Positions 21,001 through 28,700 of a stretch of 64,000 nt of DNA are shown in pieces. Positions within the stretch are counted from its first letter, which is position 1; each line of letters begins with the position of its first letter. Position numbers and translations under genes: made by a program. Under the pieces are notes generated by a model that was given only the letters and a program-made list of their open reading frames with translations, made no database searches and was not told where the DNA came from. The stretch spans positions 1 to 64,000 of the forward strand of contig JBDSQB010000006.1 of NCBI GenBank assembly GCA_039930045.1, read 5' to 3'. Source of the stretch: Chthoniobacterales bacterium (GTDB lineage: Bacteria; Verrucomicrobiota; Verrucomicrobiia; Chthoniobacterales; DASVRZ01).

Positions 21001-23308
21001 CGCCCGCACCCGTGACCGGCGCGACGGTCGTGCCGCTGGAAGCGGTGTTCAAATTCCACTGATACAGCGGCGTGGGTGGCGTGGCGCTTGCGCCGAGACC
21101 GGATGCGCGCACCGACTCGAGCTGGGCCTGGCTGAGGGCGCCGTTGAAGATGCGGAAGTCGTCGCCCGAGCCGTCGAAGGCACGGCCGCGATCGCCGCGG
21201 TTCAGGAAATAGGCGAAAGCGTTCGCACCAAACGGCACCGATGCGCCCGCCCCGTAAGTGGCCGTGGTCACCGGGGTTCCCAAGGCACCGGATCGGTTTC
21301 CCACATAAATTTTCACCTGGTTCGAGCCCAGCGTGGAATCGTAGGTCACCGCCACGAACGTCCAGTCGCTTCCGCTCAGTACGTTGGGGGTGGCGATCAC
21401 GCCGTTCCCGGAATCGGTATTCACCTTGAACTGGAGCGTGCGGGTGTTGCCGCCGGAGTTGTAGGCGGCGAGATAGACGCCATTGCCGTTTGCATCGTAG
21501 TTCGCAGTCGCGCCGATCAGCATGAGCCGGGGGAAGCGCCCGTCGGGTATCGTGCTGAAGTCCGCCTCGGGCTTGATCCAGCAGGCCAGCGTGAAGCTGG
21601 TGAGCGTGCCGAGGTTCACGTTGCCGGTGGCGCTGGCGGCTATGCCACCGCCCTGCCCCATCGAGGTGGAGGCGGCGTTGTTGAAGGCGCGGTCGTTGGC
21701 CAGCGGTGTCGGGGTCGAGACCGTCCCCCCGCCGGGCGCCGCGCCGTTGATGCGTGTCTCGGTGTCGGTCATCGAGCCCTCGTAGACGAGGAATATGCGC
21801 TTGCCGGCCCAGTTGGCGGGCACGTTGAACGTTTTCTTATACTCGCCATACTCGGTGGTGTTGATGTTGCCGTATTCGTAGGTGCCGAAGCCCTTCGTCT
21901 CCCAGCACGACGGCACGGGAATCGTCGTCCAGACGCCTGCATTCCGCCCGGCGGACACGCGAAAATCCCACGGCACGGTGTTGTCCTTGTCGGTGCCGGA
22001 GAGATACTGGACCTCATTGGTCGTCGCGACGCTGGGGGCGACCAGTCGAACCGTCTCATTGTCCGCGATCCCCGTCACCTGGTAAGTGCCGCCGCCGGTG
22101 AAGGTGGCGGTCACAACGCCGTTACGCACCACGTTGACCGTTTGGCCATTCATGTCGGCCGTGTCCACCGTGAGTTTGCCGGTGACCGCGTAGGTGCTCT
22201 GCAGATGGAAGGTGAAGGTCTTCACTCCGGGGGTTAAGGAATAGAGGAGCGAGCCCGCCCCGTTCTGCCCGTCGCCGACGAAGAAGCTGAATTTTTTGGT
22301 GCGGACGAAGCCGGCGACAAACAGGTTGTCGCTGGCATTCAGCACGGGGGCGGCAATCGAGCCATTGAGCACGCGGCTGAGATACCACGACAGGCCCGAC
22401 GCCTGCTGGTCGGTCGTCAAGGTGGTATGCGGCCAGTATTGCTGCTCGCTGGCGTCATTGATTCCATTGCCGTTGAAATCCTGATAGGTCCCGGCATTTC
22501 CCGTATGCAGAGTGATGTTATTGAATTCCCCGGTAAAACTCGCGGCGGCGATCGCATTGTTCCGATAGCTCGTGTCGTTGATCGGCGGACAAGTGGGCTC
22601 GTCGCCGTTCACGAAGAAATGAATCTCGCTGTAGGGATTGTTCCGGGAGGCGAGATTCGAGGCCCTCGCCATGTAGCGCGAGGTGATCAGCGCGGTCGCG
22701 CCGTTCGGATTGCCCACGTCGGTATCAAGCTGCGTCTTGTGATTGCTGGCGGCCCCATTGTTATACCAGCCATTGACCAGGTCGTAACCGTAGTCCGACA
22801 TGCCATAGAAGGCTCCCCCCGTGCGGAACAAGTCGGGGAATTTCGTGAGGGCCGACATGGTGTTTCCTCCTCCGCCTGAATAGCCGGTGATGTTGATGTT
22901 ATTCGGGTTGATCAAGCTGCCATACTGGGTCTTCGCAGCCTCCACGGCGTCGAGGATATCGTAAATCTCAAGCCCTCCGGAGTCGCGGACGCCGCCGGAA
23001 CCCTCCCGCCCGCGCATGGCGACTGTGACGACAAAGAACCCCTGATCCCGAACCTGCTGGGCATTGGGCCTTACCTGATCGAAAAGACCTGACGGCCCGG
23101 AATACTGATGCAGCATCACCATCAGCGGCGCGTTGGAGACGGCGTTGTTATAATTCGCCTCCATCTTCAGATCGAGGGGGCCTCCCGCATCCGTGCTGAT
23201 GGTGGACTGATACGTCTTGATCTCGGTAATGTTCGCCGCGGCGGCGATTCCCGTCGTGACGATAAATGCTGCGGCGGTGACAATGGATTTCAGGGAGAGG
23301 GAGTTCAT
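18065..23308 (-). CDS. Giant secreted fusion: alpha/beta-hydrolase esterase + GH2 with nested LamG + TSP3/C-terminal module
   Basis: 1747 residues from ATG 23308 (MNSLSLKSIVTAAAFIVTTG then IAAAAN); a longer frame to 23437 runs through debris of another gene. Domains: alpha/beta hydrolase at about 25-340 (MLHQYSGPSG, nucleophile elbow GYSGGGGN, HFFVNGDEP), beta-sandwich linker, then a GH2 sugar-binding domain from about 430 (PVPSCWETKGFGTYEYGN) that is interrupted at about 530-800 by a LamG/concanavalin-like domain (FTLACWIKPEADF, DDFRIFNGALSQ) and resumes at YEFSYDVTNN. The GH2 barrel has RGANRHEIWPTDGR, RMSHYPPSK, acid/base E near 1084 (ANGNEGGS) and nucleophile E near 1144 (MPTEMQHA), followed by the large beta-galactosidase small-chain domain. 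The tail is a TSP3-like calcium repeat (DPDGDGMTNAQEF) plus the shared YRAERSDTL...RFYRV module. Predicted bifunctional deacylating galactosidase; the activity pairing is inferred. Confidence 0.85.
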   Translation of the reverse strand: MNSLSLKSIVTAAAFIVTTGIAAAANITEIKTYQSTISTDAGGPLDLKMEANYNNAVSNAPLMVMLHQYSGPSGLFDQVRPNAQQVRDQGFFVVTVAMRGREGSGGVRDSGGLEIYDILDAVEAAKTQYGSLINPNNINITGYSGGGGNTMSALTKFPDLFRTGGAFYGMSDYGYDLVNGWYNNGAASNHKTQLDTDVGNPNGATALITSRYMARASNLASRNNPYSEIHFFVNGDEPTCPPINDTSYRNNAIAAASFTGEFNNITLHTGNAGTYQDFNGNGINDASEQQYWPHTTLTTDQQASGLSWYLSRVLNGSIAAPVLNASDNLFVAGFVRTKKFSFFVGDGQNGAGSLLYSLTPGVKTFTFHLQSTYAVTGKLTVDTADMNGQTVNVVRNGVVTATFTGGGTYQVTGIADNETVRLVAPSVATTNEVQYLSGTDKDNTVPWDFRVSAGRNAGVWTTIPVPSCWETKGFGTYEYGNINTTEYGEYKKTFNVPANWAGKRIFLVYEGSMTDTETRINGAAPGGGTVSTPTPLANDRAFNNAASTSMGQGGGIAASATGNVNLGTLTSFTLACWIKPEADFSTIPDGRFPRLMLIGATANYDANGNGVYLAAYNSGGNTRTLQFKVNTDSGNGVIATPNVLSGSDWTFVAVTYDSTLGSNQVKIYVGNRSGALGTPVTTATYGAGASVPFGANAFAYFLNRGDRGRAFDGSGDDFRIFNGALSQAQLESVRASGLGASATPPTPLYQWNLNTASSGTTVAPVTGAGGTLTLQNSGGTATDLYSAIGSGVSAGQAATSTSALHQGSFYEFSYDVTNNLNYGASNLLEATVKKVSANASVNDAERTADYWVFGGIHRPVYLEARPPANIERVAVDAKANGQISVSSFLSGVTSPCTVAARVTDMNNNPLGAEFTQAAATGTTSVVLSATLPTPQPWSPEFPNLYKLTIELRDGAAVLNSRTETIGFRTIGFVANSGFTLNGKKIVMRGANRHEIWPTDGRTTSRAVSIADIELMKSLNMNAVRMSHYPPSKHFLEECDRLGLLVLDELAGWQGAYDNIIGPGLVREMVIRDVNHPSIFAWANGNEGGSNGTLDDDFGLWDPQNRKVLHPANWPTELTGGVRTHHYAPYDTFISYLGAGQPVFMPTEMQHALFDGGGGAGLADHWNAMRTAPNGGGMFIWSLIDEGIVRDDQGGAVSVSGADAADGIVGPYREKEASYYSVKALWSPVQITAPNPATFTGSLAVENRFDFTNLNQCTFSWKLGWFPDPTDSTAVQNSGFIVGKSSVEFAGPSVASGASGTLTLGVPASVASYDALRVTAKDTFGREIYTWTWPLHSVAQVHNRIVNVAGTPSGLTPSVNGSVLSITNGTRTWAFDLSTGRLNGVTVSGQPVSLSNGPRPVSGSWTTSSVTHGFDGADYVVTMNDVTSASNGFQWRIHPNGWVNLKYRYTLTGTQTWLGVTFDYPEANVTGMRWLGQGPYRVWKNRLEGQEIGVNYKAANNIVNGTQWGYPEFRGYHGQLYWAQLGTTQQPITLTTDTSNLFLRVLTPSLTPSNYTWITSVSPTFPAGNLSLLHAINAIGNKFQSPAATTIGPSSADTTATGLYEGGADFYFGALPEPGVDRDGNGLGDSWELQQFNTLGQDPNADPDGDGMTNAQEFAAGTNPNDSSSSLKITQIQASGNDFVLSFPSVSGKTYRAERSDTLQGGSWTTVQTNGVPQDNIAGNGGTKQVTDTGGGAQGKRFYRVVSW

Positions 23309-23320
23309 TGGAGGAGAAAA
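23040..23320 (-). repeat. Source copy of a ~270-bp duplicated segment
   Basis: The 5' end of the esterase-GH2 giant gene (ATG plus about 90 codons and a few upstream bases) recurs nearly base for base at about 24003-24272. This copy is intact and in use. Confidence 0.8.
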
Positions 23321-23329
23321 TGCGAAAAA

Positions 23330-23440
23330 ATGTGGATGATAACGTAACGGTATCACCGTTGAGGACGTTGACCCCGCTGAAAGACGCGTTGTCAAAATTC
23401 CACACGCCACCCTGAACGAGAGCTGTGGCCGGGTCACTGA
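23330..23440 (-). pseudogene. Fragment of a PEP-CTERM/PATR-type surface protein
   Basis: The minus strand can be read as ATALVQGGVWNFDNASFSG then VNVLNGDTVTLSS, closely resembling the GVWDFNSAAFG...NGDTITLS segment of the PEP-CTERM protein near 17.2 kb. It has no start, no tail, and lies in a different frame from the short leader-bearing frame just upstream (23447-23752), so it is gene debris. Confidence 0.6.
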
Positions 23441-23446
23441 CCCGGG

Positions 23447-23752
23447 CTACAACGTCGTCATCCCGAGCACGGAGGTATCGCCGCTCAGGGAAATGGTTTC
23501 GTTACCGTTTACGCTCGACTGGTTGAACACCGCGGTATCGGTCGAAGTAGGCGCAACGCCCGTGGTGCCGCCGGTCGTGGCGTTGTCGGACCAATTGGCG
23601 CTCGTTTGCCAGGTGCCCGGGGTCGTATCCCAATAATAGATCGCCGCCTGGGCGGAATCGCCGGAGAAGAGGAATACGACCGTGGACGCGGTTGCAACGG
23701 CGACGGCGAAGCGGTTGCGGAGTTTGAGGGAGAAAGAGGGCTTGTATTTCAT
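23447..23752 (-). pseudogene. Truncated autotransporter-strand-type (PATR-like) surface protein, N-terminal part
   Basis: 101 residues: a signal peptide (KLRNRFAVAVATASTVVFLF, ending AQAA) followed by YYWDTTPGTWQTSANWSD and DTAVFNQSSVNGNETISL, the opening typical of long proteins with autotransporter-associated beta-strand repeats. It stops after one repeat at LGMTTL. Such proteins normally run for many hundreds of residues and end in an anchoring tail, so this is a 5' remnant. The next downstream debris (23330-23440) is out of frame with it. Confidence 0.65.
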
Positions 23753-23928
23753 CTTGGTTTTGAGGGGAGGAGGCTCAGTGCAAAAAATTTGATCGAACGG
23801 GATGGGAGGTTTTCATGGGAGCTTTCATATTGGCTCTGATTTGAGATTGTGCTCATAGGGATATTGGAGCTGTGATAAACATTCTCTGTTTGCTGAAAAA
23901 CTTTCAAAACATTCTGCCGTCGCCGTGA

Positions 23929-23951
23929 TGTTACAGTATTTCCCCCCCCCC
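23929..23951. promoter_or_regulatory. Operator-like TGTTACAGTATTT followed by a C10 tract
   Basis: TGTTACAGTATTT (23929-23941), preceded by GA, is identical over 16 bases to the site 20 bases upstream of the PEP-CTERM gene at 25736. It is followed directly by ten cytosines (23942-23951). It lies 177 bases before the truncated PATR-like gene. Confidence 0.4.
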
Positions 23952-24002
23952 GTAAATCGGTCCATCTGTGGACATTATCAGCGATCCAAAGGCCTAATCT
24001 CG

Positions 24003-24272
24003 AAGCTGCTGGGCATTGGGTCTCACCTGATCGAAGAGCCCTGTGGACCCGGAATACTGATGCGTCGTCACCATCACCGGCGCGTTGGAGACGGCGTTAT
24101 TATAATTTACCTACATCTTCAGATCGAGCACTCCTCCCGCATCCGTGCTGATGGTGGACTGATACGTTTTGATCTCGGTAGTGTTCGCCGCGGCGGCGAT
24201 TCCCGTCGTGACGATGAGCGTTGCCGCGATGAAGACTGATTACAGGGAGAGAGAGTTCATTGGAGGAGAAAA
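24003..24272 (-). pseudogene. Decayed duplicate of the 5' end of the esterase-GH2 gene
   Basis: Read from the ATG at 24260 the minus strand gives MNSLSL, stop, SVFIAATLIVTTGIAAAAN, TTEIKTYQSTISTDAGG and further matches to the first ~90 residues of the giant protein, with at least two in-frame stops. DNA similarity to 23040-23320 continues a few bases upstream of the ATG, so this is a DNA-level duplication that has since decayed. Confidence 0.85.
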
Positions 24273-24336
24273 TGCGAATGAGCCTCGAATCGAGTTTACG
24301 ATCCTGACTAAAGCGGCTTCCCATTCTGACTATAGC

Positions 24337-24453
24337 GAGTGCCAAAAGGAATTTCCGGCTGCGCCGGTGTAGCGTCGGCTCTGTGAGCCGAAAATGCGCT
24401 CACAGAGCGCACGCTACATTGCCAAAGGCGGAAGGAACTTTTGGCGGGCACTC
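24337..24453. repeat. Palindromic REP/MITE-like element
   Basis: Inner arms of 21 bases, 24368-24388 and 24398-24418, are reverse complements with two mismatches and a 9-base loop. Outer arms (from GAGTGCC at 24337 and ending GGCACTC at 24453) also pair, each containing an AAAAGG/CCTTTT-like stretch near the boundary. The ~117-base element has no coding content. It sits between debris and the terminator of the next gene, as expected for a mobile or extragenic palindromic repeat. Confidence 0.65.
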
Positions 24454-24491
24454 TAAAACTAACTCGAATGATTTCGGACGGTGTGATACCC

Positions 24492-24528
24492 GGAAAAGAA
24501 AAAGGGGTCTGAGCATGGCCCAGGCCCC
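24492..24528 (-). terminator. Intrinsic terminator after the second PEP-CTERM gene
   Basis: Minus-strand hairpin from GGGGTCTGAGC (24504-24514) and GCCCAGGCCCC (24518-24528), with G-U pairs and a 3-base loop, followed on the minus strand by the T-rich run TTTTTCTTTT. It lies about 70 bases past the stop at 24597. Confidence 0.8.
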
Positions 24529-24596
24529 CCTAAAATGCCTACCCTTATTTGCAGCAGTTGTTACGAAATGAGGCTTCGGAGTTTGTGGTTTGAAAA

Positions 24597-25736
24597 CTAA
24601 ACTCGAGGAGTTGCTCCACGGCGACGGAAGAGAGCGAGCATCCCGATGCCACCCAGAAGAGTGGCGATTGTGGTCGGCTCGGGAACGGACGCCAAACCGT
24701 ATATGCCCTGACCGTCTGCAGAGGAGAAGGAGAAATCGCTGATCGAAGCCGCCGCGCCATTGAGCTTAATCTGGCCAGCAGTAACAAGGGCATCGAAGCT
24801 GGACTGATCCCACCCCTGAAGCGAGAGGGCACCCGTGCCACCGCTGATGAAGTTGACATAGGAATTGGTGCCGATCATGAACGTGCTTGCCGTGGTGGAA
24901 AGTCCGGTCGCAAGTGTAAAGCCCGTCTGCTTGAAGATGCCATCCGTGATGTTTATCTTGCTTGCCCCATTGCCACTGGCCCAAACCGCTGTGCTATTCA
25001 AGGAGCTGAAATTTCCACCAAGTCCGAAGGGAATGGCCCCCGACACACTGAATGTTCCGGTAGTCAGATTGATCGTGCCCACAGAATTATTCCCGAAGGG
25101 GCCGACGTAAACTCCGCGACCATCGTCACCTGAATTTGCGGACGTGACCGCAAATGTGCCGCCGATCAGATTGATCGAGGCAGAGGCAGAGTTAAAAGGG
25201 CCATTGGCAATCACGAGTCTTTGCTGACTCCAGCCTTGGCTCGTGATATCCCAATTCACCGTGGCACCTCCGCTGATATTGACCGAGGAACCGGCGGCCT
25301 CAACATGCTGGCCGATGGAGGTCTGCCAATATCTATTAATAATGTTCAAGGTGCCGCCGGTTGCGTTGATCGTGCCTGGTCCTGCAGGAGATGCCGCTCC
25401 ATTGCCAAGCGTGGCGATGTTCGCAGTGAGGGTCAACGTGCCGCTGCTGATATTCAGAGTGGCATTGATGGAGGCACCATCATCACTAGGACCCATGTCG
25501 TAGGTATTGGTGGGCGCGTCGGAGAAGTCCTGAGTGCCGGTCATAGTTCCTGGACCGGTGTAGGTCCAGGCCGCGAACGCGGGAGTCACGCTCAGAACAA
25601 ATCCGGCGGCGGACAGGGCAAGGAACTTCCAAGGGGTAATTTTAATGGATTTTATGATTTTGGAGGGTGGAAGGTTTGAGTTTGCTGGTGGGTTCGACTC
25701 TTTTGCATAATAGGCCCAGCTGATAATAAATCCCAC
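24597..25736 (-). CDS. PEP-CTERM surface protein with beta-solenoid-like body
   Basis: Up to 379 residues from a GTG start. The hydrophobic export segment is WKFLALSAAGFVLSVTPAFA at about residues 36-55, and the ~35 residues before it are unusual, so the real start is uncertain; a nearby ATG at 25708 is out of frame. The body is made of repeated glycine/asparagine-rich strands (NISSGTLTLTANIATLGNG, INLIGGTFAVTS, INLTTGTFSVSG), as in autotransporter-strand proteins. The tail VPEPTTIATLLGGIGMLALF followed by RRR is a textbook PEP-CTERM sorting signal. A TGTTACAGTATTT site lies 20 bases upstream and a strong terminator follows, so it is a single-gene unit. Function beyond surface localisation is unknown. 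Confidence 0.85.
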   Translation of the reverse strand: MGFIISWAYYAKESNPPANSNLPPSKIIKSIKITPWKFLALSAAGFVLSVTPAFAAWTYTGPGTMTGTQDFSDAPTNTYDMGPSDDGASINATLNISSGTLTLTANIATLGNGAASPAGPGTINATGGTLNIINRYWQTSIGQHVEAAGSSVNISGGATVNWDITSQGWSQQRLVIANGPFNSASASINLIGGTFAVTSANSGDDGRGVYVGPFGNNSVGTINLTTGTFSVSGAIPFGLGGNFSSLNSTAVWASGNGASKINITDGIFKQTGFTLATGLSTTASTFMIGTNSYVNFISGGTGALSLQGWDQSSFDALVTAGQIKLNGAAASISDFSFSSADGQGIYGLASVPEPTTIATLLGGIGMLALFRRRGATPRV

Positions 25737-25755
25737 AAATGAACCTGGGAATTGA

Positions 25756-25768
25756 TGTTACAGTATTT
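25756..25768. promoter_or_regulatory. Candidate operator upstream of the second PEP-CTERM gene
   Basis: TGTTACAGTATTT, 20 bases before the GTG start at 25736 and identical (16 bases, from TGATG) to the site at 23929. Belongs to the same palindrome family as 33150-33162. Confidence 0.45.
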
Positions 25769-25795
25769 TTGGTAACGCTGGCTGGATGACGGGTT

Positions 25796-28700
25796 TCACA
25801 TGCTGACGGCCACCCGGTAGAAGCGTTTGGGTTGGGCGGCACCGCCGGTGTCGGTGATCAGGATAACGCTGCCGTTGCCAGCGATATTGTCCTGAACGGT
25901 GACCCACGAGCCGTTTTGGAGGGTGTCGGAGCGCTCCACGCGATAGGTTTTTCCAGACACACTCGCGAAGCTCAGGACCATGTTGTTTCCGTTGGTCTGC
26001 ATCTGGCCGATCTTCAGCACGCTCGACCCGCTGTTTGGATTCGTGCCGGCGACGTATTCCTGAGCATTGGCCTGGTCGTCGCCATCGGGATTAGCGGTGT
26101 CGGCGGCGTTGCCGGTGTTGGCGATGGTGCCGAAATTCGTGAGCCGCCAATTTTCGACCGCGGTATAGGTAGTCGCCGACACCGGGCTGGAGGCCGACCC
26201 CAAGCCCGAGGGGCCGTTGGCGGCGATGGTGTAATACCAGGACGCCCCATCGGCCAGGCCGGAGTCGATGTAACTCGTGGCCGTGACTCCGCTGGCCAGG
26301 CTCGTGATGGAGCCGCCGCTGCTGCTCGAGCGCTGGATCGTGTAATCGTTCGCACCGCTCACGGCGTTCCACGAGAGCGTGATCTTCTTACTGCCCGGCG
26401 TGGCGGTCAGGTTCTGCGGCGCGGCCAGCGGGTTCGCAGTAAGCGTGACGCGGTTCAGGTTCCAGCCTCCGCCGTCGTAGAAAACGCGCATGACGTGCGG
26501 GCCGGCGGTGAGAGTGACGTCCGGGACGGTGACGTCGGTGTAGGTCTGCCACCCGCCCGTGGCGGAAGCCGTCATCAGGCCGGTGACATTGACGCCGTCA
26601 AACTCGACGTGCCCCTGGATCTGCGGGGACAAGGAGGCGGCCCGTAGCGTGATGCGATAACTGCCGGTATAGGCGACGTTGACGGTGTATTCGAGCCATT
26701 CGCCCGTGGCGGTCCAACCCACGTTGTAGCCGCCTTCCGCGCAGGTCTCCACGTCAACGCCATCGGAGCGATACTGTCCGCCCTGATTGGCGGTATCGCT
26801 GTCGTTGTAGGCGAAGTCTTGGCCGCCGATGTCGTAGTTTTCCGCCTCAATGACTCCGGGCACCGGCCAGGGCGTGCCGCCGTAAGGCCCTTGAGTCAGC
26901 GGCGTGGCTGCGAGCTGCGAGGAGTTCGTGCTTTCGCCGTAGGTATTCAGCGCGGCGACCACGTAGTAATAGGTCGTCCCGTTGGTCAGGCCGGTGTTGG
27001 TGAAACTCGTGCCGGTGACGGTGGTGACTGTCGTGTAAGGCCCGCCGCTGACGGTGGCGCGCTTCACGTTGTAATCAGTCGCGCCACTCGAAGCGTTCCA
27101 GGTCAACGCGACTTGTGCGTTGCCTGCCGTGGTGGCGAGTTCGCCCGGAGCCGACGGCGCGCCAGCTCCCGCATCGGCTTCGCCGACGAGCGCGATGTCG
27201 TCCACGTAGAAGGTGGAAATTGCCGAGCCGCTGGAGTTCTGGATCCACAGTCCGTCGAAGTCCCACACGTTGGTTAGGCCCAGCTCGGACAAGGGGATCA
27301 CCACGCGTGTCCACTGGCCGGCCAGTGGCGGCGGGATCGGCTTGAACACCTGGGTGTTCCCGCTGCGCAGACTGGCGACCTGGAGCGGTTGTCCCCCGCT
27401 CTGCCCGCCATGGATCCAGAAGGCCACCGCAGAGTAGCCGACGGTGGACTGCTCCGCCGGCCGCCGCAGAAAGAGGGCCTCATAACCGCCCGCCGTGACC
27501 GAGATGGCGGACGTTCCGCGCCGCACCGGAGCTGCGGACGCCGTGTTCGTCGTCGCCCAGCTCCAGTTCTGCCAGCCATCGACCAGCGAGTCCTGATAGA
27601 TCATCTTTGTGACTTGCGGCGGGGTGTAAATGTCGCCGTAGAGCAAGCCGCGTCCGTTGAAGTAACAGCGGCCATAAATTTTCGGATCGCCGGTGATTTG
27701 GGATACAATGCCGTATTGGTGCTGGTCATCGTTGAGGCGTATCCAACTCGCGGCCGTATCCTCGGAGCGGTAGATACCCCAGACATTGTTGACTTGCCCG
27801 CTCAGGTAGAGGACCGGATATCCGCTGCCACTCGCCGTGCGACCGAAGCCGATGGCCTGCGCATTCTGGACGCCGCTCACTTTGGTGAAACTCACGCCGG
27901 AGTTGGTCGAGCGCCAAAGGCCCGCCCTGTTAGTGTCGTAGTCGATGCACGAGATCCAGATGTTACCTTCCTGACCATAAACGGTGCGCATGGCTTTATC
28001 CACGTTGATGGTGTTCGGGGCGCCAGGGCTGACGGTTGCTCCAGCGACAAAAGTCGCACCGCCGTCCGTGCTGACATTGACCACTCCCGTGGAGGTGATG
28101 TAGAGATAGAATTTGTTGCGGTTGACCCGGTCGGAGCAAAGAAGCGGCATCTCCCATGAATAGGTCGGCGTGATGTTGCCGCCACACTGGGTCCAGGTCG
28201 CGCCATTGTTGGTTGAATAGAACGCAGGTGAACCCTGTGACACCCAGACCAGCCGTGTGCCGTCTGCGGAAATCGCAATCACGCCGGGGTCGTTGTCCGC
28301 AGCGGAGGGATGCGTGGGGAACTCCGTCCACGTTTTTCCGCTATCGGTCGAACGCCCGCCCCCCGTCGCACTCGTGCCATCCGACTTGGTGCCATAATGG
28401 GTGCGGACGACGATGGCGGGGTTCTGCTCCGCGAAATCCACGCTCGTATTGCTGCCATAGAACGGGAAGAAGTGATCCGTTTTTGGTGGCGAAACATCGG
28501 GGTTGTAGTCCGCGAACCCGCCGATGTCGCCGAACGCGCAGTAAAACAGAGGTCCGCTGGGCGGACTGCATAGCGCGCCGCCGCCGCCCCACAAACCCAT
28601 TTCCTCGATGCCGTCCGAGCGGAACTGCCATGTTGGCGATGTCGCCGTCAGGTTGTAACTCGACCACACACCACCACCACTGATGTGATAGACGCGGTCA

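Noticed and set aside
18200-22237. Plus-strand open frame of 1345 codons
   Set aside because: It is the antisense shadow of the esterase-GH2 giant: composition is dominated by Arg, Ala, Val and His, with no domain motif, whereas the minus strand shows catalytic motifs throughout.
23338-23356. GTAACGGTATCACC as another operator copy
   Set aside because: Resembles the motif but the half sites are in the wrong order and it lies inside gene debris that encodes the NGDTVTL segment.
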